Assembly (NCBI GenBank): GCA_964453155.1
Contig: CAYVQU010000170.1
Location: 1-10,952, forward strand
Length of the DNA: 10,952 nucleotides
Origin: CAYVQU01 sp964453155
Lineage (GTDB): Bacteria > Chloroflexota > Anaerolineae > Anaerolineales > UBA11858
Direction of reading: 5' to 3'
In this document: positions 1-6,137 of the stretch, one piece after another
How the letters are laid out: every line of letters begins with the position of its first letter
Numbering within the stretch: the first letter of the stretch is position 1
Made by a program: the position numbers and the translations under genes
Notes under the pieces: generated by a model
What the model was told of the DNA's origin: nothing
Database searches by the model: none
What the model saw: only the letters and a program-made list of their open reading frames with translations

Positions 1-126
1 TGCCTATGTTTTTCGTTAATTTTCTGTTCTACCGCTACTTTTTGAGATGACACCATCAGACAACAAAAAACTCCGATCACGCCCATTCAAATTTAACACT
101 GACGTTCCCGAAGTTCAATTTTCAGC

Positions 127-324
127 CTAATTTGAGACCTGTTTGTGTCCCGGCCGCATCCAGATTACTAAGAATGGTCCTACTGCGGGCAAGAGAATGG
201 CAATCAGCCCCCACAACGCATATTCCAGTAGCGACAGATTCCGCCGTCGTAAGAAAAATGCGGCCAACACCGCCATACTGAGAAAGCATATGGTTAACGA
301 CAGCCGCATCAAATTGGCATCCAT
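127..324 (-). CDS. Small two-helix membrane protein, PLDc_N-like
   Basis: A 65-residue protein made of two hydrophobic segments (about residues 8-25 and 32-56) separated by a short basic turn with RRR near 26-28. The second segment ends in a proline- and glycine-containing stretch (LLPAVGPFLVIWMRPG), which resembles the 'phospholipase D-nuclease N-terminal' (PLDc_N) membrane module seen at the N-terminus of cardiolipin synthases and as free-standing small proteins. Free-standing PLDc_N proteins have no known enzyme activity, so no reaction is assigned. There is no Shine-Dalgarno sequence, but a TACAAT hexamer sits 6 nt before the ATG, which would make the mRNA leaderless and supports this start over the second Met at residue 6. 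It lies downstream of gdhA on the same strand, separated from it by a terminator-like hairpin, so it is probably transcribed alone. The call as a real gene is moderately sure; the family call is tentative. Confidence 0.6.
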   Translation of the reverse strand: MDANLMRLSLTICFLSMAVLAAFFLRRRNLSLLEYALWGLIAILLPAVGPFLVIWMRPGHKQVSN

Positions 325-330
325 GTTTAG

Positions 331-336
331 ATTGTA
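331..336 (-). promoter_or_regulatory. -10 element placed for a leaderless transcript
   Basis: Read on the minus strand this is TACAAT (5 of 6 to TATAAT), ending 6 nt before the ATG at 324. With the usual -10 spacing, transcription would begin on the A of the start codon. I see no convincing -35. The same spacing occurs at 7167-7172 and 8137-8142, which is why it is listed. Confidence 0.4.
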
Positions 337-371
337 GTGGATTTTAAGGGGGAAATCAAGAACGAGCGTTC

Positions 372-404
372 AAAAACAGTAGGGGCGCACGATTGCGCCC
401 CTAC
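372..404 (-). terminator. Palindromic repeat acting as gdhA terminator
   Basis: An 11-bp perfect inverted repeat (arm GTAGGGGCGCA) with a 4-nt loop lies 24 nt after the gdhA stop. On the minus strand the stem is followed by TGTTTTTG, so it has the stem plus U-run of an intrinsic terminator. The arm core GTAGGGGC/GCCCCTAC is the same as in the palindrome at 5043-5070, so this is one copy of a dispersed palindromic repeat that happens to serve as, or has been recruited as, a terminator. Confidence 0.6.
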
Positions 405-428
405 AAAAATGGGCGTTACAAAAAAGTA

Positions 429-1784
429 CTACACGATACCGTACGCCAGCATCGCGTTGGCAACTTTGACGAAGCCGGCGATGTTCGCACCGGTCAGGTA
501 GTCACCGGGGGTACCGTAGGCAGCCGCAGCTTCCAGGCTGGCATCGTGGATGCTCTTCATGATCCCATGGAGGCGCTGATCAACCTCTTCACGGGTCCAG
601 GAGAGACGCAGGCTGTTCTGGGACATTTCCAGACCAGAAACAGAAACACCACCCGCGTTGGCGGCCTTAGCAGGACCGTAAAGCACATCGTTAGATTGGT
701 AAATCTGGATGGCGGGCAGGGTCGAGGGCATGTTGGCGCCTTCGGAGACCACGTAGCAGCCATTGTCGACCAAGGCCTGGGCGTTCTCGGCCTCGATTTC
801 ATTTTGGGTGGCGGAGGGATAGGCGATGTCGACTTTGATGTTTTCTTCGCGAATGACATCCCAAACGCTCTTGCCCTCAAAGTACGGCACATCGTACTTT
901 TCGGCATATTCTTTGATCCGGCCGCGGCGGACATTCTTCAGATCCAGGACGTAGGCCAGTTTTTCGCGGTCGACACCAGCTTCGTCGACGATGGTGCCGG
1001 CCGAGTCGGACAGGGTGATGACTTTACCACCCAGGTCGAGGACCTTTTCGGTGGTGTATTGGGCTACGTTTCCGGAAGCGCTGACGGCACAGACTTTGCC
1101 GACGTGGCTTTCACCGCGGGTCTTGAGCATTTCTTCGGCGAAGTAAACGGCACCGTAACCGGTGGCTTCGGGGCGGATCAAGCTGCCACCGTATTCCATG
1201 CCTTTGCCGGTCAATACCCCGGTGTGCTCGTTGCGGATTTTCTTGTAATAACCGTACAGGTAGCCGATTTCGCGGCCGCCCACACCGATATCTCCGGCGG
1301 GTACGTCCACATCGGGGCCAATATGGCGGTAGAGCTCACGGATGAAGGCGTAGCAGAAGCGCATCACTTCGCTGTCGCTCTTACCTTTGGGGTCGAAGTC
1401 CGAACCGCCTTTGCCACCGCCCATTGGGAGGGTGGTCAGGGAGTTCTTGAAGACCTGCTCGAAGCCCAAGAATTTGATGATGCCCAGGTTCACCGAGGGG
1501 TGGAAGCGCAGACCGCCTTTGTACGGGCCAATGGCATTGTTGAATTGGACGCGGAAACCGCGGTTGACATGCACGTCACCATGGTCATCTTCCCACGGCA
1601 CGCGGAACATCACAACGCGATCGGGTTCCACAATCCGCTCGTAGATTTTGGCCTGAACAAATTCGGGGTGCTTGGCTACGGTCGGTTCGAGGGTGGTCAG
1701 AACCTCTTCAACGGCCTGATGGAACTCGGGCTGGGCAGGGTCCTTTTCCTTTACTTTGGCAATGACTTCTTGAATTACGGACAT
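429..1784 (-). CDS. gdhA: NADP-type glutamate dehydrogenase
   Basis: Reversible reductive amination of 2-oxoglutarate to glutamate, normally in the ammonia-assimilating direction for this subfamily; a cytoplasmic homohexamer. The 451 residues match the usual length of the GdhA class (E. coli GdhA is 447). Residues 78-125 carry the glutamate-binding region with GPYKGGLRFHP (86-96) and the catalytic lysine K125 in PMGGGKGG (120-127); the catalytic aspartate is D165 in PAGDIGVGG. The Rossmann domain starts near 229 with SASGNVAQ (235-242), where the first glycine of the usual GSGNVAQ is alanine. SDSAGT at 259-264 and K283 resemble the NADP-binding positions of E. coli GdhA, so NADP is the likely cofactor (inference). 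EGANMP (348-353) and ANAGGVSVSGLEMSQN (375-390) are family hallmarks. The start is fixed by TAAGGAGA 4 nt upstream. A second, different dehydrogenase lies directly upstream on the same strand. Confidence 0.96.
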   Translation of the reverse strand: MSVIQEVIAKVKEKDPAQPEFHQAVEEVLTTLEPTVAKHPEFVQAKIYERIVEPDRVVMFRVPWEDDHGDVHVNRGFRVQFNNAIGPYKGGLRFHPSVNLGIIKFLGFEQVFKNSLTTLPMGGGKGGSDFDPKGKSDSEVMRFCYAFIRELYRHIGPDVDVPAGDIGVGGREIGYLYGYYKKIRNEHTGVLTGKGMEYGGSLIRPEATGYGAVYFAEEMLKTRGESHVGKVCAVSASGNVAQYTTEKVLDLGGKVITLSDSAGTIVDEAGVDREKLAYVLDLKNVRRGRIKEYAEKYDVPYFEGKSVWDVIREENIKVDIAYPSATQNEIEAENAQALVDNGCYVVSEGANMPSTLPAIQIYQSNDVLYGPAKAANAGGVSVSGLEMSQNSLRLSWTREEVDQRLHGIMKSIHDASLEAAAAYGTPGDYLTGANIAGFVKVANAMLAYGIV

Positions 1785-1824
1785 CGTTTCTCCTTAAATT
1801 AGATAGAAAGTTATTGGTCAGAAG

Positions 1825-1912
1825 GTCTTACTAGTCTTAATAGTCCAATTGGTCTGATTAGTCAGGCCTTTTAGACATCTTAGACGAATTAGACCCTTTA
1901 GACTTTTTGGAC
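1825..1912. repeat. 9-nt phased inverted array between the two dehydrogenase genes
   Basis: On the plus strand GTC begins at 1825, 1834, 1843, 1852 and 1861, exactly 9 nt apart; then GAC begins at 1874, 1883, 1892, 1901 and 1910, again exactly 9 nt apart. The two halves are mirror-symmetric about 1868/1869. Each unit reads roughly GTCTNANNN, or its complement in the right half, with an A at the sixth position in nine of ten units, while the rest of each unit varies. The block fills most of the 127 bp between the second dehydrogenase and gdhA, and its last base falls in the stop codon of the former. It can fold as a long imperfect hairpin but has no U-run after it on the minus strand. It may be a dispersed repeat or a regulatory structure; function unknown. 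Confidence 0.75.
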
Positions 1913-3219
1913 TAAGGTACGTACAACCAACCGCGCTGCTCCATGGCTCTCACAACGCGGTCGATGGCAACCATATAAGCGGCGTCGCGGGTAAAGACGC
2001 CTTCGCCCGCCGACATGCGGAGGACGCTGTCAAAGGCCTGGGTCATTTTCTGGTCCAGGCGCTGTAGAACTTCTTCCCGGGTCCAGTAGAAATTCATGTC
2101 GTTCTGAACCCCTTCGAAATACGAAACCGTCACCCCCCCGGCGTTGCACAGGAAATCGGGGATGACGAAAACACCATTTTTATCCAGGATTTCATCCGCT
2201 TCGGGCGTGGTCGGCCCGTTGGCTCCCTCGGCCACAATTTTGACTCGGTCACTGATCTGGTTGACCGTCTCGGTGTTAATTTGGCCTTCCAAGGCCGAGG
2301 GGATCAAGACATCCACATCTTTTCTGATCCAGGCCCCGCCATCCTCGATGGTATAACCTTTCTCGGTGGCTTTATCTTTGTTGATCGAACCGTAGGTGTC
2401 GGTGATGGATTGTAGGAAGGGGATGTCGAGGCCGTCGGTGTGGCTGACGGTGTAGGACGTGCGGTCCTGGCGATCCCAGTAGGAGACGCAGATGACTTTG
2501 CCGCCCAGGATTTCGTTGAAGCCAATGGCCGCGTATTGGGCCACATTGCCGAATCCCTGGAGGGCCGCCGTCGATTTGGCTGGGTCCAGCTTCAAGTGTT
2601 TCATGGCCTCGCGGACGTTATAGATGGTGCCGAACCCGGTGGCTTCGGTGCGGCCCAAAGAGCCGCCCCCACCCACGGGTTTACCGGTGATCACCCCTGG
2701 GGTGTACTGCCCCTTGAGTTTGGAATACTCGTCCATCATCCAGCCCATCATTTGGGGCGTGGTGCCGACATCGGGTGCGGGGACGTCCTGTCGGGGCCCA
2801 ATTGAGCGCCAGACCTGGTCGACCCAGCCGCGGCAGAGGCGTTCTTTTTCGCTGCCGGTCAGGGTGGCGGGGTCAACGGCCACCCCACCCTTGGCACCCC
2901 CTAAAGGGATGTCGGCGACCGCACATTTCCAGGTCATCCACATGGCCAAGGCCCGGACGGTATCGAGGGTCTCAGCCGCGTGGAACCGGATCCCACCTTT
3001 TGAGGGGCCACGGGCATCGTTGTGTTGGACCCGGTACCCAAAGAATATGCGCGCGGTTCCATTTTCCATTCGCACGGGAATTTGGAATGTGAACTCACGC
3101 AATGGCCAGCGCAGCATTTCAGCGATGTAGGGTTCTAAGTTGAGCAATTCTGCGACGCCATCGAATTGGGCTTGCGCCATTTTGAAAGCGTTCAGTTGAT
3201 CAGTCATTTCGTCATCCAT
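1912..3219 (-). CDS. Glu/Leu/Phe/Val dehydrogenase (second glutamate dehydrogenase)
   Basis: An oxidative-deamination enzyme of the Glu/Leu/Phe/Val dehydrogenase family, most likely a glutamate dehydrogenase. The 435 residues fit the RocG/GudB-like class (about 420-430). GPSKGGIRFH (71-80) binds substrate; K110 in PLGGAKGG (105-112) and D150 in PAPDVGT are the catalytic pair. The Rossmann motif is GFGNVAQ (222-228). What follows strand 2 is unusual: where relatives have SD-x-x-GG-x-Y, this protein has SYWDRQDRTSYT (246-257), so the usual acidic NAD-ribose ligand position is Tyr247 and the loop is longer. NAD versus NADP therefore cannot be called. EGANGPTTPEAD (331-342) and CNAGGVTVSYFE (358-369) are typical. 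No Shine-Dalgarno precedes Met1; a palindrome ends right at the ATG, and Met5 is a possible alternative start. It is 127 bp upstream of gdhA and could be co-transcribed with it. Confidence 0.92.
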   Translation of the reverse strand: MDDEMTDQLNAFKMAQAQFDGVAELLNLEPYIAEMLRWPLREFTFQIPVRMENGTARIFFGYRVQHNDARGPSKGGIRFHAAETLDTVRALAMWMTWKCAVADIPLGGAKGGVAVDPATLTGSEKERLCRGWVDQVWRSIGPRQDVPAPDVGTTPQMMGWMMDEYSKLKGQYTPGVITGKPVGGGGSLGRTEATGFGTIYNVREAMKHLKLDPAKSTAALQGFGNVAQYAAIGFNEILGGKVICVSYWDRQDRTSYTVSHTDGLDIPFLQSITDTYGSINKDKATEKGYTIEDGGAWIRKDVDVLIPSALEGQINTETVNQISDRVKIVAEGANGPTTPEADEILDKNGVFVIPDFLCNAGGVTVSYFEGVQNDMNFYWTREEVLQRLDQKMTQAFDSVLRMSAGEGVFTRDAAYMVAIDRVVRAMEQRGWLYVP

Positions 3220-3238
3220 TTAGAAACCCGGTTTCTAA
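3220..3238. promoter_or_regulatory. 19-bp palindrome abutting the dehydrogenase start codon
   Basis: A 9-bp perfect inverted repeat (TTAGAAACC, one central base, GGTTTCTAA) begins on the base next to the ATG at 3219. On the minus strand a possible -10 (TATAAA, plus-strand 3248-3253) lies just upstream, so the palindrome would cover the transcription start and leader. A looser version (AGAAACTGGTTTTC, near 3285-3298) lies about 60 bp upstream. It could be an operator, or a copy of a short dispersed palindrome; sequence alone does not decide. Confidence 0.4.
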
Positions 3239-3311
3239 GTTCTAAAGTTTATATTTTTTCCTAAACCTAAATCATAGTGAAACTAAGAAACTGGTTTTCA
3301 TCAACCTTGAT

Positions 3312-3344
3312 AAAGTATAAACGGGCACCTCGGTATGGTGCCCG
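3312..3344 (-). terminator. GGGCACC hairpin with U-rich tail
   Basis: A perfect 8-bp stem (CGGGCACC / GGTGCCCG) with a 7-nt loop at 3322-3344. On the minus strand it is followed by TTTATACTTT, a broken U-run, so it can act as an intrinsic terminator for transcripts coming from gatB, keeping them out of the dehydrogenase gene. Read on the plus strand it has no U-run. Confidence 0.45.
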
Positions 3345-3429
3345 CAATCATCGTGCCGGAACTTTGTTGTAGGTTCAATAAGCTCATGGCAGTACCCTCA
3401 AAAAGGTGCCCCGAGGATAGCAAATGACC

Positions 3430-3466
3430 AAAAGAGCGGCAAGTGAAAAACTTCACCTGCCGCTCT
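3430..3466 (-). terminator. Strong hairpin downstream of gatB
   Basis: A 15-bp stem (3433-3447 with 3452-3466) and 4-nt loop. The single imperfection is an A/C mismatch in plus-strand RNA but a G-U pair in minus-strand RNA, so the structure is complete only when read from the gatB side. A short T run (TTTT, partly in the stem) follows on the minus strand. It lies about 125 nt after the gatB stop and is the most likely gatB terminator, with 3312-3344 as a second one. Confidence 0.55.
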
Positions 3467-3549
3467 ATCATTGTCACGCCATGGACATGACATCCGCGCT
3501 GGACAAATGTTCGGCTTGGACAGGTTTATACAACAAATTTTCTAAGCAA

Positions 3550-3583
3550 CATCCTGAGCCTGTCCTGAATTTGTCGAAGGGTG
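3550..3583. repeat. Dispersed 'CCTTCGACA...CTCAGGATG'-type repeat
   Basis: On the minus strand the segment reads CACCCTTCGACAAATTCAGG and then ACAGGCTCAGGATG. This matches from memory a short sequence style scattered through intergenic DNA of many unrelated bacteria (CCCTTCGACAGGCTCAGG...). It sits just after the gatB stop. No coding role; the recognition is by memory and was not searched. Confidence 0.5.
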
Positions 3584-3589
3584 TAGCGT

Positions 3590-5032
3590 TTACTGATGGG
3601 CCGCAAGCTGGCGCGCCAACTCATCCCGCACAACCTGGGGGTTGGCCTTGCCTTTGGCAGCCCGCATCACTTGCCCAAAGAACCAGTTGATCAACCCTTC
3701 CTTACCACCCAAATAGGCCGCCACTGAGTCAGGATTTTCGGTTAGGACGGTGGCAATCAGGCTAGAAATTTGATCGACGTCCGAGACCTGGCGCAGACTG
3801 CGGGCTTCGACAATTTCTGCCGCAGATTGACCAGTTTCAAACATCGCGACCAGGACGGATTTGGCCGTTGTCTGGTTGATCACGCCTTCCTGGATGACCT
3901 GTAGTAATTCACCCAGGGCTGCGGGACTCACTTTTTGGGTGGTGATCGTTTCACCGGATTCATTCATCAGTCCAAAGAGTTCCCCGGTCAACCAGTTTGC
4001 GATTGTTTTTACGTCAACTTTTGGAGTTGCAATGACAACCGCTTCAAAATAATCGGCAATTTCATGCTCTGCGACCAGCACGTCAGCATTGTATTCATTT
4101 AACTGATACTGCTCCTGAAAACGGTTGCGTTTCGCCGTCGGCAGTTCGGGTAATCCGGCCTGAATTTCGGTCACCCAGTCATCGGCAACAACCAATGGGG
4201 GTAAATCTGGCTCAGGGAAATAACGATAATCTTCCTCGCCCTCTTTGCTGCGTTGAATAAAAGTGGCTTGTTTACCCTCGTCCCACCCCACAGTTTCTTG
4301 CCGCACCTGTCCACCAGAATCTAATATTTCAGCCTGTCGCTTGATTTCGTAGGCGATGCCGCGTTCCAAGGCCCTGAAACTGTTGAGATTCTTGATCTCT
4401 GTCCGAGTTCCGAATTCGTCAGTCCCCACTGGTCGGATGGACACATTGGGCTCGATCCGCATGACGCCTTTTTGCATATTTCCCGAGTTCACGCCCAGGT
4501 ATTTTAGGATGTTTCGTAGTGTTTCGGCGTAAGCCCGGGCTTCTTCTGCAGAGCGGATATCGGGTTCGGAAACGATTTCCAAAAGGGGGACCCCAGCCCG
4601 GTTTAGATCAACCAGCGTGCCCTCTTCTTCGTGGGTAAGTTTGCCCGTATCCTCTTCCAGGTGCACCCGCCGCACTCGGATTTCGCGCTCTCCCTGGGAG
4701 GTGCGAATCTTTGCAATCCCGTGTCGAGCCAACGGTTCTTCGTATTGCGAGATCTGATAACCCTTGGGTAAATCGGGGTAAAAATAATTTTTGCGGGCAA
4801 AAATGCTGCGGGGGTTGATTTTACAACCCAATGCCAGGGCGACTTTGATCCCATATTCGATGGCACGTTGATTGGCGACCGGCAGCATCCCCGGCATCCC
4901 GGCGCAAACCGGGCAAACGGCGATGTTCGGGTCGGCAGTCGTGTTATCGACCACCGGGCAGCCGCAGAACATCTTGGAGTTGGTTTGCAACTCGGCGTGA
5001 ATTTCAAGACCGATGACAGGTTCGTAGTTCAT
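3590..5032 (-). CDS. gatB: Asp-tRNA(Asn)/Glu-tRNA(Gln) amidotransferase subunit B
   Basis: The kinase/transamidase subunit of GatCAB, which phosphorylates the side chain of misacylated Glu-tRNA(Gln) or Asp-tRNA(Asn) and amidates it with ammonia delivered from GatA; essential where GlnRS or AsnRS is missing. At 480 residues it is the normal length. It opens with VIGLEIHAELQTNSKMFC (6-23), including the conserved E10. Zinc-type cysteines are at 23, 25, 40 and 43 (CGCP...CPVC). RKNYFYPDLPKGYQISQYE (80-98) and GVPLLEIVSEPD (147-158) are family signatures, as are NVSIRPVG (196-203) and DYRYFPEPDLPP (268-279). The C-terminal GatB/YqeY tRNA-contact tail covers about 332-478. gatA and gatC are not in the window. 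There is no clear Shine-Dalgarno sequence before the ATG; a 28-bp palindrome lies 10 nt upstream, in the 47-bp gap to the nucleotidyltransferase gene. Confidence 0.97.
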   Translation of the reverse strand: MNYEPVIGLEIHAELQTNSKMFCGCPVVDNTTADPNIAVCPVCAGMPGMLPVANQRAIEYGIKVALALGCKINPRSIFARKNYFYPDLPKGYQISQYEEPLARHGIAKIRTSQGEREIRVRRVHLEEDTGKLTHEEEGTLVDLNRAGVPLLEIVSEPDIRSAEEARAYAETLRNILKYLGVNSGNMQKGVMRIEPNVSIRPVGTDEFGTRTEIKNLNSFRALERGIAYEIKRQAEILDSGGQVRQETVGWDEGKQATFIQRSKEGEEDYRYFPEPDLPPLVVADDWVTEIQAGLPELPTAKRNRFQEQYQLNEYNADVLVAEHEIADYFEAVVIATPKVDVKTIANWLTGELFGLMNESGETITTQKVSPAALGELLQVIQEGVINQTTAKSVLVAMFETGQSAAEIVEARSLRQVSDVDQISSLIATVLTENPDSVAAYLGGKEGLINWFFGQVMRAAKGKANPQVVRDELARQLAAHQ

Positions 5033-5042
5033 ATAATGACGC

Positions 5043-5070
5043 GTAGGGGCACAATATATTGTGCCCCTAC
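5043..5070. repeat. 28-bp perfect palindrome, GTAGGGGC family
   Basis: A fully self-complementary sequence: arm GTAGGGGCACAATA followed directly by its complement. It shares the terminal GTAGGGGC/GCCCCTAC with the hairpin at 379-404, so both are members of one palindromic repeat family. It occupies more than half of the 47-bp gap between the nucleotidyltransferase stop and the gatB start. No U-run follows on the minus strand, so it is a poor terminator. In a read-through transcript it would form a hairpin ending 10 nt from the gatB ATG. Confidence 0.8.
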
Positions 5071-5079
5071 CAATAAAAA

Positions 5080-6090
5080 TTACAATAATATTTCGGAATT
5101 ATCCCCCACATTCAGGCTGCGGGGGTTGCCCTCAACGCAGGTGTTCTCGCCAAATAGCGACTTGGTCAGAACAATATCGGATACCTGGGCGTGGTCTTCG
5201 AGGATGGAATCGCGAATGACGCAGTTGTTGACCTTGCAGTTGGCCCCGATCGAGACATGGGGACCAAGCACCGAAGTGCGCACGTCGGCACTTGGGTGGA
5301 CGAAAACTGGCGGAATCACAGTAACGTCCGTTCGTTGGTTGACTTCCTCAGAGTTGTCATGACCGTTGTCGAGCAGATATTGATTGGTCTCCAGAACGGC
5401 GTCCGCGGTGCCGGCATCCAGCCAAATGTCCACGCGTTGAGTCGTCATCTTGGCTTCACGTTCGAGCATGATGTTAATGGCATCGGCCAGAAAAAACTCG
5501 CCTTTTAGCTGGAGGGCGCGCTCCATTTGGGCCTCGATGGCAGAGATGAGCTCCATTGATTCTTTGAAGTAATAAAACCCCACGACGGCCAGGTTGTTGT
5601 ACATCTCTTTGGGTTTTTCGATCAGACGGGTGACGTAGCCATCAGGGCCGACTTCAGTAACCCCAAACCGGCGAGGGTCAGGGACCGGTTTGACCCAGGC
5701 GATTACATCTGAATCATCGCTCCCCAGAAAGGAGAGATCGGTTTCGATCAAAGTGTCGGCAAAAACCATCAACATCGGGCCGTTCAGATAATCTTTGGCC
5801 AGATAAATGGCATGGGATTGTCCTCGCATCTCTTCCTGAACAACATAATGAACCTTATATTCAGGGTGATTCTCATTCATATAGGCTTCGATTTTGTCAC
5901 CCAAGTAGCCAACGATGAAGACAAACTCCACTTTGTCGGGATCGGGGAGGGTGCCGAACATATCGAACAGGTGGCTGAGAACACTTTTCCCGGCCAGACT
6001 GATAAGCTGCTTGGGGCGACTCCAGGTATGGGGGCGCAGACGGGTGCCGTAGCCGGCCATTGGAATGACGATCTTCAAGGTTTCAGACAT
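5080..6090 (-). CDS. Sugar-phosphate nucleotidyltransferase with left-handed beta-helix tail
   Basis: A cytoplasmic NTP-transferase of the RmlA/GlmU-N superfamily, which joins a sugar-1-phosphate to an NTP giving NDP-sugar and pyrophosphate. The nucleotide-binding signature MAGYGTRLRPHTWSRPKQL (11-29) has the catalytic-type K27; D112 in VFADTLI is a likely metal ligand, with EKP at 158-160 and D225 in WLDAGTAD. Residues about 256-320 (VFVHPSADV, SVLGPHVSIGANC, CVIRDSILEDHAQV) are hexapeptide-type left-handed beta-helix repeats, too short for a full GlmU acetyltransferase. At 336 residues it resembles the 'long' glucose-1-phosphate thymidylyl/uridylyltransferase types; the actual sugar and nucleotide cannot be read. 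The start is supported by GAAGGGA about 7 nt upstream and by a TATAAT 39 nt upstream. No sugar pathway genes are adjacent, which hides the substrate. Confidence 0.9.
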   Translation of the reverse strand: MSETLKIVIPMAGYGTRLRPHTWSRPKQLISLAGKSVLSHLFDMFGTLPDPDKVEFVFIVGYLGDKIEAYMNENHPEYKVHYVVQEEMRGQSHAIYLAKDYLNGPMLMVFADTLIETDLSFLGSDDSDVIAWVKPVPDPRRFGVTEVGPDGYVTRLIEKPKEMYNNLAVVGFYYFKESMELISAIEAQMERALQLKGEFFLADAINIMLEREAKMTTQRVDIWLDAGTADAVLETNQYLLDNGHDNSEEVNQRTDVTVIPPVFVHPSADVRTSVLGPHVSIGANCKVNNCVIRDSILEDHAQVSDIVLTKSLFGENTCVEGNPRSLNVGDNSEILL

Positions 6091-6128
6091 GGATTTTCCC
6101 TTCGGTTGCTGAAATGATTTGGAAGCGT

Positions 6129-6134
6129 ATTATA
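6129..6134 (-). promoter_or_regulatory. TATAAT -10 of the nucleotidyltransferase gene
   Basis: A perfect TATAAT on the minus strand, 38 bp before the ATG at 6090, predicting a leader of about 31 nt containing the GAAGGGA ribosome site. No good -35 is seen at 16-18 bp; that position lies inside the 7-nt-phased hairpin, whose TCACG units may overlap polymerase or activator contacts. Confidence 0.5.
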
Positions 6135-6137
6135 ACT

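Larger units (their letters stand above)
3220..3589. other. 370-bp intergenic space between gatB and the second dehydrogenase
   Basis: No credible coding region. It contains, from low to high coordinate, the palindrome at the dehydrogenase start, an A+T-rich leader (3239-3321) that probably carries that gene's promoter, two hairpins on the gatB-distal side (3322-3344 and 3433-3466), and a dispersed repeat (3550-3583). The stretch 3345-3432 between the hairpins has a GGGGCACC segment (minus strand) able to compete with the first hairpin's arm. An open frame across 3424-3690 runs antisense into gatB and is not believed. Confidence 0.6.

Noticed and set aside
393..1802. 469-codon open frame on the plus strand, antisense to gdhA
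   Set aside because: It lies wholly over gdhA, which has every family motif and a good ribosome site. The antisense product is Gly/Val/Asp/Phe-rich without any domain, as expected from the complement of a G+C-rich gene.
1825..1912. CRISPR array
   Set aside because: The 9-nt units are far too short, degenerate and mirror-inverted, with no spacers and no cas genes.
2440..3130. Plus-strand open frames of 105-168 codons over the second dehydrogenase
   Set aside because: They are antisense shadows of a clearly conserved enzyme, with no ribosome site and low-complexity Pro/Arg/Ser-rich products.
3312..3420. 6S RNA, SRP RNA or tRNA in the gatB-dehydrogenase gap
   Set aside because: A TTGAACC...GTTC hairpin and CCTCGG/CCGAGG closing pair recall 6S RNA, but the whole is only about 100 nt and lacks the long internal stem; the conserved SRP loop and tRNA T-loop with acceptor pairing are absent.
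3424..3690. 88-codon plus-strand frame after gatB
   Set aside because: It begins at a hairpin, crosses the dispersed repeat and runs antisense into the gatB 3' end; no ribosome site or domain.
5080..6090. Bifunctional GlmU
   Set aside because: The beta-helix part is only about 65 residues and has no acetyltransferase region; a bifunctional GlmU is about 450 residues.
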